DNA of 42,606 nt from Paenibacillus naphthalenovorans (GTDB taxonomy: Bacteria > Bacillota > Bacilli > Paenibacillales > NBRC-103111). Positions 31,819-39,193 of this stretch are shown one piece after another. The stretch spans positions 1 through 42,606 of the forward strand of contig NZ_FNDY01000037.1 in the NCBI RefSeq assembly GCF_900099895.1, in the 5' to 3' direction. The notes under the pieces were generated by a model, which saw only the letters and a list, made by a program, of their open reading frames with translations, was not told where the DNA came from and ran no database searches. Numbering within the stretch: the first letter of the stretch is position 1; every line of letters starts with the position of its first letter. A program made the position numbers and the translations under genes.

Positions 31819-32319
31819 ATGGTAAACAAGATGAAATTCACAAAATACACAACCACGCTTTGGGCGGTCATCGCTCTTTTGCTGATGCTGCCGATGTTGG
31901 GAGCCGCCGTCGCCCCGAATTCGAATGCCGGTCCACAGCAGGAATCCGTCCCTGCTCCGGTACTCATCTATGACGTTAAGCAGGATAAAGTAGTCCAAGC
32001 GATTCCTAATACAGCCGAACTCCGCCAAGAGGCGTCGGACTGGTTTCAGCGAGTCGGAGGCTTATCCGGAAGATTCAGTGTCGGAGCGAACAGCGGTATT
32101 GTCATCCGGGTGCCGTTCCAGCCCCCGCTGCCCGTGGCCAAGGCCGGTTTATCTTTTCAGTGCAAAGAACTGTTCGTCATCCTTCCCAGCCACGAAGAAA
32201 AAGATAGCCCCCAGCTGCTGGCGTTCAGCACGGAGGACAAAACGTTCGTATTCGAATGTTCTTACCAAGAATTCGAGCCGTTTCTCAAAAAGTATAATAT
32301 CGCTTTTGAAAGCTTATGA
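31819..32319 (+). CDS. Secreted or membrane-anchored hypothetical protein
   Basis: A 166-residue protein with a basic start and one strong hydrophobic segment (L-W-A-V-I-A-L-L-L-M-L-P-M-L-G-A-A-V-A), which could be a signal peptide cleaved after A-V-A or an anchor. The remainder, about 130 residues, is a soluble domain with no family I recognise; it has two cysteines (F-Q-C-K and F-E-C-S) that could form a disulfide outside the cell. The start at ATG 31819 has only a poor ribosome binding site; ATG 31831 (M-K-F-T-K) is the alternative. It is divergent from the lia/psp operon, so a shared stress response is possible. Confidence 0.6.
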   Translation: MVNKMKFTKYTTTLWAVIALLLMLPMLGAAVAPNSNAGPQQESVPAPVLIYDVKQDKVVQAIPNTAELRQEASDWFQRVGGLSGRFSVGANSGIVIRVPFQPPLPVAKAGLSFQCKELFVILPSHEEKDSPQLLAFSTEDKTFVFECSYQEFEPFLKKYNIAFESL

Positions 32320-32673
32320 CAGGGTTCGCCCGCTTCACTTAAGGAGAGAGATGCACGAATAAAATCGGAACCCCTCACCCCTGTATATGGCTTTTCAACT
32401 CTTATGTGCACTATCCCTAAGGCTCAGATAATCGCAACCGTACAAGCGGTCCTTTTTAAAAAAACAACTAAAATAAATACTTGAAATCAGAGCGTATGTT
32501 CGATATAATTTGATTAGGAACATTTGTTCGGATGTCCATGATAGAACAATGAACTGAGCTATGGGGATAATGGCCATAAGGACTTTGAAGTACAATATAT
32601 CATGGGATGAGCAGCGTCGAATTTCATTTCAGTTCACGCCACATCTCGAGACTTCAGCCACAGCAGCACCCGA
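32320..32673. other. Intergenic region with an orphan SOS promoter
   Basis: About 350 bp between the secreted-protein gene and the Eis-like gene. It holds two LexA boxes around a strong plus-strand promoter (given separately) but no recognisable gene. A 38-codon frame starts at ATG 32561 and ends at TAG 32675-32677, with no clear ribosome binding site. Confidence 0.6.
32481..32530 (+). promoter_or_regulatory. SOS promoter with two LexA boxes
   Basis: TTGAAA (32481-32486), 17-nt spacer and TATAAT (32504-32509) form a strong promoter. CGAACAAATGTTCC on the minus strand at 32517-32530 matches the Bacillus LexA consensus CGAACRNRYGTTYC at all positions, at the expected transcription start. A second box at 32489-32502 (CGAACATACGCTCT on the minus strand) matches 12 of 14 and lies in the spacer. 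Confidence 0.75.
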
Positions 32674-32677
32674 TTAG
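32561..32677 (+). CDS. Possible 38-residue SOS-controlled miniprotein
   Basis: This is the only frame of any length downstream of the SOS promoter. It begins M-G-I-M-A-I-R-T-L-K-Y and has no membrane segment. There is no good ribosome binding site, and its end overlaps the 3' end of the Eis-like gene on the other strand by 4 bp. It may instead be a remnant, or the transcript may be non-coding or antisense. Confidence 0.25.
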   Translation: MGIMAIRTLKYNISWDEQRRISFQFTPHLETSATAAPD

Positions 32678-33858
32678 AAAAAATCAGGCAAATAGGTTTG
32701 ACGCACGGGAATAAGCCGCTCCAACCTTTCGACCATTTCCGGCTTGCAATGCAACCTGCCTATTTCCCTCAAAAAACCCGGCCGCTGATAGCCCATGAGC
32801 ATCGTAGACAATGTTTGAATGTCGCACTGTACTAATGGCCAATCCACCGTCGTTCCTGAATCATCAGCCACCCGCGCCGTTCCGGACTCATCTATCTTCA
32901 CTTCGAACATCCGGTTGTTCCACTCTGCATGGGCATCCGACACGTCCAAAAGCAGCGTACTCTCTGTCCCTGAAGCGAAAGGATATTTCTCCAGAAAGCT
33001 TGCCGCATCTACGATCCGAGCCATAAAGTAAGGCACCAGCTCTTGCTTCACCCTGGGGTTGTCCAACAGGAAGGGCAGCCGATCATCCGAAGGTGCATTC
33101 ACGATCAGCTTATCGATCATTGAATCGTGATCCGCCAAAAAACGCCACATTCCCATACGGGCCTCATGGTGCAGACTGACGAACTCATGAACTCTTAATA
33201 CCCTTTCCTTTACCTGATAAAAAACGTATCCTGCCGGCTGGCCTTCCGTATCGTAATACACTGCGACTGTGCCCTGCTTATTTGCAAAAATGCGTTCCCG
33301 CCACCATGATTCATCTCTGACCAAAGCGCCGTTATACCGGGAGGCATATTTTCCGTAGATACTTCCCAGCAAAGGAAAATCCTGTCCGATGCGTAGGATG
33401 CGTCCAGGTTGTGGACCTACTTTCGGCAGCAGTCCCGAAGGAATCTCATAAATTTTGTAATCCGTATAGGTCTCCCAACCATATTTACGGTAAAACGCAA
33501 ACTGAAAGGGATGCAAAAACGATATGGTTTGTCCTTTATCCCGCATGACGCGTAATGCATTGGCCAGCAATTGTGCTACAAGACCGCCGCGCCGGTACTC
33601 CGGCCACGTCGCCACTCCGGCGATGCCGCCCATAGCAAATGTTTTGCCCTGAATACGAGTCTCCAGGTTGAGAATCTTCATTTTGGAAGCCAGCCGTCCA
33701 TCCACATATGCCCCCCACAATTCATCGGAGTGAAGGTTGGCTTTACGTCTCTCCCGCTCTCCCGGCGTAAGTACGTTTTGAAAAGCAAATTCGGACAGCT
33801 CCAGACTCTCTGCAAAATGCTCGCTTGGAATATTGCGAATCTCTACTTTTCTATTCAT
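32674..33858 (-). CDS. Eis-like GNAT N-acetyltransferase
   Basis: A 394-residue protein with Eis-type tripartite architecture: N-terminal GNAT domain with acetyl-CoA motif V-A-T-W-P-E-Y-R-R-G-G-L-V-A-Q-L-L near residue 85, a second GNAT-like domain, and a C-terminal SCP2-like region (L-L-L-D-V-S-D onward, about residues 300-390). The conserved C-terminal phenylalanine carboxylate that acts in catalysis is present as the final residue (D-F-F). Eis enzymes acetylate aminoglycosides or polyamines; the substrate here is unknown. The start is ATG 33856-33858. Confidence 0.87.
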   Translation of the reverse strand: MNRKVEIRNIPSEHFAESLELSEFAFQNVLTPGERERRKANLHSDELWGAYVDGRLASKMKILNLETRIQGKTFAMGGIAGVATWPEYRRGGLVAQLLANALRVMRDKGQTISFLHPFQFAFYRKYGWETYTDYKIYEIPSGLLPKVGPQPGRILRIGQDFPLLGSIYGKYASRYNGALVRDESWWRERIFANKQGTVAVYYDTEGQPAGYVFYQVKERVLRVHEFVSLHHEARMGMWRFLADHDSMIDKLIVNAPSDDRLPFLLDNPRVKQELVPYFMARIVDAASFLEKYPFASGTESTLLLDVSDAHAEWNNRMFEVKIDESGTARVADDSGTTVDWPLVQCDIQTLSTMLMGYQRPGFLREIGRLHCKPEMVERLERLIPVRQTYLPDFF

Positions 33859-34096
33859 GCACTATCCCTTTCCTTCCCCTTACGATCATTTTCACGATTC
33901 GATCGATTTACAATTCGCCACCATTTCATTGTGCAGCAAACGCCGCTTTTAAACAACCTATTTCACCGGATCCGGCAGCGTACTCCTTTGAGGGACAGGT
34001 GTTTTTCCCCAATCCCCCCCAATTCGGGTATACGTCCAATCAGCAGACATTATTTCCTCATATCTTATATCAGATTTTCTGAAAGGGGGATATCAC

Positions 34097-34189
34097 ATGA
34101 GCTTTGCTGGAGGCTTCTTTACGACCACTGGTGTCATATTGGTACTCTTTATCCTTCTAGTTATTGTCTCCCGTGCATGGTTTATCTAA
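34097..34189 (+). CDS. yjcZ: YjcZ-family sporulation miniprotein
   Basis: A 30-residue protein: M-S-F-A-G-G-F-F-T-T-T, then a membrane-spanning run V-I-L-V-L-F-I-L-L-V-I-V and S-R-A-W-F-I. This is the pattern of the YjcZ/YtzI-type tiny sporulation proteins (a Gly-rich start followed by F-x-L-I-V-V-L-F-I-L-L-I-I-V). The ribosome binding site AAAGGGGGAT lies 5 nt before the ATG. A strong hairpin follows directly at 34203-34239. A CATATCTTA sequence about 35 bp upstream resembles a sigma-K -10 but lacks a clear -35. Confidence 0.8.
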   Translation: MSFAGGFFTTTGVILVLFILLVIVSRAWFI

Positions 34190-34202
34190 TGCCCAAAAAC
34201 CC

Positions 34203-34239
34203 AAAACCCCCGGCCGGGTTTTCGCCCTCCGGGGGTTTT
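34203..34239. terminator. Bidirectional terminator, yjcZ and moeA
   Basis: Perfect 11-bp stem AAAACCCCCGG (34203-34213) / CCGGGGGTTTT (34229-34239) between converging genes. Confidence 0.8.
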
Positions 34240-34249
34240 CAATTTTGTC

Positions 34250-35503
34250 TTAATTCTCAGATAACCACATAATACGAACCTTCTCCCCCTGTGCTGCCCC
34301 CCTACCGCCCGAGGGAATGCAGATCAGGCAGTCGGCATCTTTAATCGACACCATGATACTTGATTTGTCGAGTCCAGCCGGCCGGACCTTTACCATACCG
34401 CCTTCGATACGCGAAGTTCCGCGCACATAACGGGGATACGCAGAGCCTTTGCTATAATCCACATCCAAAAAAGCCTCGGCTTCCGGCAGCAGTGGATGGT
34501 TCGCACCGAGAGACGCCTTCATAAACGGTCGAACGAGCAGCTCAAAGCCTACATAAGAGGCTCCGGGATTACCCGACAGCGCGAAAAGCGGCTTACCGTG
34601 CCACATACCGCATGATGTCGGGCTTCCCGGACGCATGGAAACCTTATTAAACAACAGGGTTCCGTCCCACCGTTCGAACAAATCGACCAGCACATCCTTA
34701 TCGCCAACCGAGACGCCCCCGGTTGTAATCACGATATCAGCCCATTCGAGCGCAGCGAGCAGCTGTTTTTCTACAACCTCTGCCTCGTCAGGCAAAATCG
34801 GCATCATTTGTGGAAGCCCGCCTGCTCCCTTGACTTGGCAGGCCAGCATATAACTGTTGCTTCCGCGAATTTTACCGGGAGCAAGCGGTGAGTCCACAGG
34901 CAGCAGCTCGGAGCCGGTAGAAAAAATCGCCACCTTAGGCTGCTGAAAGACCGGTACGCGGTGGAATCCAAAGGTAGCCAGTATGGCAGCCTCACCCGGT
35001 CCGATGATACAGCCCCGTTCCAACAGCGATACGCCCGGCGACACTTCCTGGCCTATCGGCGTGATGTTCTCGCCTGCTTTCATCGCTTTACGTATCCCTA
35101 CAGTTCCATCCTTTGCATCCTCAGCCCTGTCAGTCATCTCCAGCATAATCACCGCGTCAGCGCCTTCCGGCACGACAGCTCCGGTCATGATCCGTGACGC
35201 TTGTCCCGGTCCGATCGCTTTGGTCGGTACCGAGCCGCAGGGGATCATTTCCGTGACCTCCATCCTAATAGGAGCATCAGCTGCAGCCGACGTCGTATCT
35301 ACTGCTCTCACCGCATACCCGTCTACTCCCGACCTGCGAAAATGCGGCACCGGCTCGTGTGCGGTCATGTCCTGTGCCAGTCTTCTCCCAAATGCTTCCT
35401 CCAGCGGAACCTCTTCTGTCTTCATCAGCTGTGCTTGCTGAAGCACTTGCCGCTGCGCTTCCTCTAAAGTCACTGCCCTCCGGCCAAATCTTAAACTGCC
35501 CAC
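34250..35503 (-). CDS. moeA: Molybdopterin molybdenumtransferase
   Basis: A 417-residue MoeA with the expected domains: N-terminal region with R-S-G-V-D-G-Y-A-V (near residue 58), the MoCF-binding domain with T-T-G-G-V-S-V-G-D-K-D (near 265) and S-M-R-P-G-S-P, A-L-S-G-N-P-G-A-S, and the C-terminal beta domain. It inserts molybdate into adenylylated molybdopterin. The start is GTG 35501-35503 with GGAGGG 6 nt upstream. It lies 74 bp after mobA in the same direction, so the two are likely cotranscribed. No molybdoenzyme gene is in the window. Confidence 0.94.
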   Translation of the reverse strand: MGSLRFGRRAVTLEEAQRQVLQQAQLMKTEEVPLEEAFGRRLAQDMTAHEPVPHFRRSGVDGYAVRAVDTTSAAADAPIRMEVTEMIPCGSVPTKAIGPGQASRIMTGAVVPEGADAVIMLEMTDRAEDAKDGTVGIRKAMKAGENITPIGQEVSPGVSLLERGCIIGPGEAAILATFGFHRVPVFQQPKVAIFSTGSELLPVDSPLAPGKIRGSNSYMLACQVKGAGGLPQMMPILPDEAEVVEKQLLAALEWADIVITTGGVSVGDKDVLVDLFERWDGTLLFNKVSMRPGSPTSCGMWHGKPLFALSGNPGASYVGFELLVRPFMKASLGANHPLLPEAEAFLDVDYSKGSAYPRYVRGTSRIEGGMVKVRPAGLDKSSIMVSIKDADCLICIPSGGRGAAQGEKVRIMWLSEN

Positions 35504-35577
35504 GTGTTACCCTCCAATTCGCGAAGTACGTCTGACTGTCGGTGTATGGTTCTGCTCTTCGCTCTGAAGCCTATTCA

Positions 35578-36228
35578 TCATCTCATGAAATAACCGCTTC
35601 CAAGGCTCAAAAGCTTATTATACTCATCCGGATTGTTAATGTTTCCTGTAAAATCAGTCGGAATCCCCAGTTCTGCAAAGAATGAGGCATCCGCTTCCTG
35701 CACACGAAGCTCACGGAGCAAACGCATCATCCGGTAATCTTCTTCAGCGAGCAGGCGCTCCACGATTTGAAGGCATCGACGGTGGTACAAGCCATGCAGC
35801 GGATGCAAACGTTCATGCAGCCGCGCAATCACCGCATCGCTATCGGTATCTTTTCGCAACCCGCTCATCGCTTCCGCGGCTCGGGCATTGACCAAGGGCA
35901 TATCGCAGCCGACAACCCACAATTCGTCGTTACGTACGGCGGTCATGGCTGCCTGCAGCCCGGCAAGCGGTCCTTTCCCCGGCTGCAAATCGGGAATGAC
36001 GCGAACGGCTCCGGCGAATGGCTTCAGTTCATCCTCATACCGCTCTGGCTCTTGGGTTACTAGAATCAGCTCACTGCAGACCCTGCCAAGCTCCGTCAGC
36101 TGCCTAGCCAAAAACGTCCGGCCTTCGTACTTTAGCAGCGCCTTGCTGTCACCGCCCATGCGCCGGTTCAATCCGCCGGCCAAGATGATGCCCGACCTTT
36201 CCGTTTCCTTTGGGCTTCTGTCTTGCAT
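35578..36228 (-). CDS. mobA: Molybdenum cofactor guanylyltransferase
   Basis: A 216-residue nucleotidyltransferase: I-I-L-A-G-G-L-N-R-R-M-G-G at the N-terminus (GTP-binding), L-Q-P-G-K-G-P-L-A-G-L near residue 85 and V-G-C-D-M-P-L-V with the metal-binding aspartate near residue 105. MobA links GMP to molybdenum cofactor to make the guanine dinucleotide form. The start is ATG 36226-36228 with GGCGGGGG upstream. Promoter at 36272-36300; moeA follows. Confidence 0.93.
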   Translation of the reverse strand: MQDRSPKETERSGIILAGGLNRRMGGDSKALLKYEGRTFLARQLTELGRVCSELILVTQEPERYEDELKPFAGAVRVIPDLQPGKGPLAGLQAAMTAVRNDELWVVGCDMPLVNARAAEAMSGLRKDTDSDAVIARLHERLHPLHGLYHRRCLQIVERLLAEEDYRMMRLLRELRVQEADASFFAELGIPTDFTGNINNPDEYNKLLSLGSGYFMR

Positions 36229-36271
36229 CGGACAAACCCCCGCCTTTATGCTCGTTCTTATTTCATTCCTT

Positions 36272-36300
36272 ACTATAGGACAAAGAAGATGGAATGTCTA
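36272..36300 (-). promoter_or_regulatory. Promoter of mobA-moeA
   Basis: Minus strand TAGACA (36295-36300), 17-nt spacer, TATAGT (36272-36277): each hexamer matches consensus at five of six positions. Confidence 0.6.
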
Positions 36301-36372
36301 TGGTTGATAGCTCTCAGTCACGCAAGGGTCATTCTCGCTGCCTCGCGGCTTCCATGCCCGCTGCCTGAAAAG

Positions 36373-36402
36373 AAAAAAACCTGAACCATTCTCCGGTCCA
36401 AG
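36373..36402 (-). terminator. Terminator of ccpN-ppsR
   Basis: Stem CTTGGACC/GGTTCAGG (with G-T pairs) and loop GGAGAAT, followed by seven T residues on the minus strand, 24 bp after the ppsR stop. Confidence 0.75.
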
Positions 36403-36425
36403 CTTTTTCCTAGCGGATTCATATA

Positions 36426-37232
36426 TTATTGTAAATAACCCATTATAATGCCAGCCGTTTCTTCAATCGCTTTGTCCGTTACATTAATGACCAAGCAGCC
36501 CACCTGCTTCATCAAGTCTTGGGCGTATCGAAGCTCTTCGTCGATTCGTTCCATGGTTGCATACTTTGCTCCAAAAGGGAGCCCTACGGCCTTCAACCGT
36601 TCCGTACGAATTTTGTACAGCTTCTCGGCATCCATCGTTAGGCCGACGATCCGGTTACTCGGCACGAGGAACAACTCCTTAGGCGCCTTTACCTCCGGTA
36701 CCAGCGGAAGATTGGAAACCTTGATCCCCTTGTGAGCCAAAAAAATGCTCAGCGGCGTCTTGGAGGTTCGCGATACGCCGATCAGAACCAGTTGGGCCTT
36801 CAGCAGCGCACTCGTATCGCGTCCGTCATCACATTTGACGGCAAATTCAATGGCTTCCACCCGGCGGAAATAATCTTCATCCATCAGATGGAGAAGACCC
36901 GGTTTACGTTTGGGCGCATCGTTAAATGTGTCGACAAACGCCTCCATCATCGGTCCCATGATATCCACGGCTCTGACACCCAGCCGGATCGCTTCTTCCT
37001 TCATGGTCTCTCTCAGTTCTGGCTGTACCAGCGTATATGCGACAAAACCGCCCCTTTGGGCAGCCTCCTCCAATATTGTACGGATCTCATCCTCACTCTT
37101 GATATGACCGATTCGTTTCGTTTTCACCTGATGTGCGTCAAACTGTCGAATCGTCGCTCTCACGACCGCCTCGGCCGTTTCTCCGACGGAATCCGAACAG
37201 ATTGTAATTTCATACGACTGATCTTCACTCAT
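36426..37232 (-). CDS. ppsR: Pyruvate, phosphate dikinase regulatory protein (DUF299)
   Basis: A 268-residue bifunctional kinase/pyrophosphorylase. It starts with the family's I-C-S-D-S-V-G-E-T-A-E and carries the P-loop G-V-S-R-T-S-K-T-P-L near residue 150, with K-I-R-T-E-R-L near 215. Such proteins phosphorylate PPDK (or PEP synthase) with ADP and reverse this with phosphate. The start is ATG 37230-37232 with AAGGAG upstream. It follows ccpN by 31 bp, the same pair as ccpN-yqfL in B. subtilis, where YqfL acts on CcpN. No PPDK gene is in the window. Confidence 0.93.
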   Translation of the reverse strand: MSEDQSYEITICSDSVGETAEAVVRATIRQFDAHQVKTKRIGHIKSEDEIRTILEEAAQRGGFVAYTLVQPELRETMKEEAIRLGVRAVDIMGPMMEAFVDTFNDAPKRKPGLLHLMDEDYFRRVEAIEFAVKCDDGRDTSALLKAQLVLIGVSRTSKTPLSIFLAHKGIKVSNLPLVPEVKAPKELFLVPSNRIVGLTMDAEKLYKIRTERLKAVGLPFGAKYATMERIDEELRYAQDLMKQVGCLVINVTDKAIEETAGIIMGYLQ

Positions 37233-37263
37233 CCGGTTCCTTCTCCTTTTATCCGCAAAATCC

Positions 37264-37911
37264 TTAATGGCCAACAGCCATATCCAGCAAAATTTTTGTC
37301 ATAATGGTTTTGGTTATTCTGCCGACCACATCCCAACGGGGGATACCTCCCGCCTGCTCGAGCTTCGACGGTACGACTACCGGCAAGCTGTCCACCTGGT
37401 GATTAATCATTTTCTTAGCCGCATCGACCACCGATTCATCAGGCGACACGTGAATGACGTTGGGCTCGCGCGTCATCACCATACTGACGGGCATGGTGGC
37501 AGCATTCGTATTGCCGAATGTAAACTTGAGCAGGTCCTTGCGTGATATGATACCGGACAAGCACCCCTGATCATCCACGACGATCAAGCTGCCCACATTT
37601 TCCATAAAGAGTGAAACAACAGCATCGCCTACGGACGCATTTTCCTTCACGATAACAGGAAGCGCCTGCACTTCTTTAACTTTCGTATTCAACAGCTTCC
37701 TGGATGCATGGAGACCCGGAGACATAGCCGAGCCCGGTGTATACCCTACCTTCGGCTTGGCGTCTATGAGGCCCAGCATCACAAGCAGCGCCAGGTCCGA
37801 TCGTAACGTCGGGCGGCTAAGCCCAAGCATTTCCGCTATTTGTTCGCCTGTAATTGGCGCATTTGCTTTTACCAGTTCTACGATCTGTAATTGGCGTGCA
37901 GTCAGTTCGAT
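37264..37911 (-). CDS. ccpN: CcpN-type transcription repressor, apparent AUC start
   Basis: A 215-residue regulator: N-terminal helix-turn-helix (I-T-G-E-Q-I-A-E-M-L-G-L-S-R-P-T-L-R-S-D-L) and two CBS domains (around residues 75-200), which sense adenylates. CcpN represses gluconeogenic genes when glucose is present. The usual N-terminus is I-E-L-T-x-R-Q; here a stop (TGA) lies seven codons upstream and no ATG, GTG or TTG occurs between it and an internal ATG (37828-37830) that would delete half the helix-turn-helix. An ATC (37909-37911) sits 8 nt after GGAGG and is the best start. A CTG two codons later is a weaker alternative. Confidence 0.9.
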   Translation of the reverse strand: MELTARQLQIVELVKANAPITGEQIAEMLGLSRPTLRSDLALLVMLGLIDAKPKVGYTPGSAMSPGLHASRKLLNTKVKEVQALPVIVKENASVGDAVVSLFMENVGSLIVVDDQGCLSGIISRKDLLKFTFGNTNAATMPVSMVMTREPNVIHVSPDESVVDAAKKMINHQVDSLPVVVPSKLEQAGGIPRWDVVGRITKTIMTKILLDMAVGH

Positions 37912-37969
37912 GACCGGTCCCTCCTCATTTCAAAGCAGCCACTGCTGTCTGCCTTTTGATTCCTATCCA

Positions 37970-37978
37970 ATTGTACCA
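37970..37978 (-). promoter_or_regulatory. Extended -10 promoter of ccpN
   Basis: Minus strand TGGTACAAT: TG-N before TACAAT at 37970-37975, about 58 bp before the proposed start. No good -35 is seen, which is usual for extended -10 promoters. Confidence 0.45.
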
Positions 37979-38042
37979 AAAATGCTCTCAAACTCATAGA
38001 ACTGTAACTCAGTTTATTTTACCGATGAATTATGGTGTACTT

Positions 38043-38057
38043 TTATCGCAATATCGC
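38043..38057. promoter_or_regulatory. Tandem ATCGC repeat upstream of glpX, possible regulator site
   Basis: The region reads TTATCGCAATATCGCTTTA, with TATCGC twice, 8 bp apart. It lies just upstream of the glpX -35 in the ccpN-glpX intergenic region. A CcpN role is a guess from context. Confidence 0.25.
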
Positions 38058-38065
38058 TTTATTTA

Positions 38066-38094
38066 TTGCGTATTATTTAATATTTAATTATACT
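38066..38094 (+). promoter_or_regulatory. Promoter of glpX
   Basis: TTGCGT (38066-38071), 17-nt AT-rich spacer, TATACT (38089-38094), about 50 bp before the glpX start. Confidence 0.6.
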
Positions 38095-38142
38095 ATATAT
38101 AATTGTAAATGAACACCATTATTGTTGGGAGGCACGAATGGG

Positions 38143-39117
38143 ATGGAAAGGGAATTGGCGCTCGAGATAGTACGAGTCACAGAACTCGCCGCATTATCGG
38201 CTGCAAAATGGATGGGCCGGGGCGATAAAAATCAGGCAGATGGAGCTGCAACCGCAGCGATGCGCGCCATGTTCGATTCTGTATCCATTCGGGGAACCGT
38301 AGTGATTGGTGAAGGCGAAATGGATGAAGCTCCTATGCTTTATATTGGGGAGCAAGTCGGCAACGGACAAGGACCAGAGGTTGACGTAGCCGTCGATCCG
38401 CTTGAGGGTACCGAGCTTGTAGCCAAAGGGCTTAACAATGCCCTAGCCGTTATCGCCATCGCAGGTAAAGGAAATTTACTGCATGCCCCGGATATGTATA
38501 TGGAGAAAATAGCGGTAGGACCTGCGCTTGCCGGACAATTAAGTTTGACCGAACCGCTGGAAAAGACGCTGAAGCGTGCTGCTGAAGTGCTCGATAAACC
38601 ACTAAGCAACTTGACGATCATGATTCTTGACCGGGAACGGCATCGTGAACGAATCGAGACCTTGCGCCGAGTAGGCGTACGGATTAAATTCTTGAGTGAC
38701 GGCGATGTAGCCGGGGCCATAGCGCCTGCCTTATCCGAATCCGGAATCGACATGTACGTAGGCTCCGGCGGAGCCCCTGAAGGGGTACTGGCGGCCGCGG
38801 CACTGCGATGCTTGGGCGGAGAACTGTTAGGCCGACTACTGCCGGCGAACGATGAAGAATATGACCGCTGTATTGCTATGGGTATCAAGGATCCGCACAA
38901 AATATTGACAATGAACGATATGGTTGGAACGGATGATGTTATCTTTGCGGCTACCGGCATTACCCCGGGAGAAATTTTGAACGGCGTCCGGTATATGCCT
39001 AACTTGAGGGCGGAGACGCATTCGATCGTCATGCGCGCAAAAACCCGTACGATCCGTTTTATCCAATCGAGCCATTATTTACCTAATAAACAATTACTTC
39101 AAGAAACCTATATTTAA
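38143..39117 (+). CDS. glpX: Fructose-1,6-bisphosphatase class II
   Basis: A 324-residue GlpX phosphatase: M-E-R-E-L-A-L-E-I-V-R-V-T-E-x-A-A start, W-M-G-R-G-D-K-N-Q-A-D-G-A, then V-I-G-E-G-E-M-D-E-A-P and D-P-L-E-G-T, which supply metal and phosphate ligands. It removes the 1-phosphate from fructose 1,6-bisphosphate in gluconeogenesis. The start is ATG 38143-38145 (GGGAGG 10 nt upstream); an in-frame TTG at 38122 overlaps the ribosome binding site. It is divergent from ccpN-ppsR, so enzyme and regulators of gluconeogenesis share one control region. Confidence 0.95.
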   Translation: MERELALEIVRVTELAALSAAKWMGRGDKNQADGAATAAMRAMFDSVSIRGTVVIGEGEMDEAPMLYIGEQVGNGQGPEVDVAVDPLEGTELVAKGLNNALAVIAIAGKGNLLHAPDMYMEKIAVGPALAGQLSLTEPLEKTLKRAAEVLDKPLSNLTIMILDRERHRERIETLRRVGVRIKFLSDGDVAGAIAPALSESGIDMYVGSGGAPEGVLAAAALRCLGGELLGRLLPANDEEYDRCIAMGIKDPHKILTMNDMVGTDDVIFAATGITPGEILNGVRYMPNLRAETHSIVMRAKTRTIRFIQSSHYLPNKQLLQETYI

Positions 39118-39127
39118 TTTAGGGCGG

Positions 39128-39155
39128 TTGATTTCTTCCTTTCCTGTGTTACTAT
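39128..39155 (+). promoter_or_regulatory. Promoter of the TauE-like gene
   Basis: TTGATT (39128-39133), 16-nt spacer, TACTAT (39150-39155), 39 bp before the start. Confidence 0.4.
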
Positions 39156-39193
39156 TTACTTAGAATAAATGGATATGGGAGAAGGAATAACGC

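Noticed and set aside
32395..32595. 67-codon hydrophobic frame on the minus strand over the SOS promoter
   Set aside because: It covers the promoter and both LexA boxes, has no ribosome binding site, and its composition follows AT-rich promoter DNA.
33571..34272. 233-codon plus-strand frame near the Eis-like gene and yjcZ
   Set aside because: It overlaps the Eis-like gene antisense and yjcZ in another frame; the small yjcZ frame has the ribosome binding site and family match.
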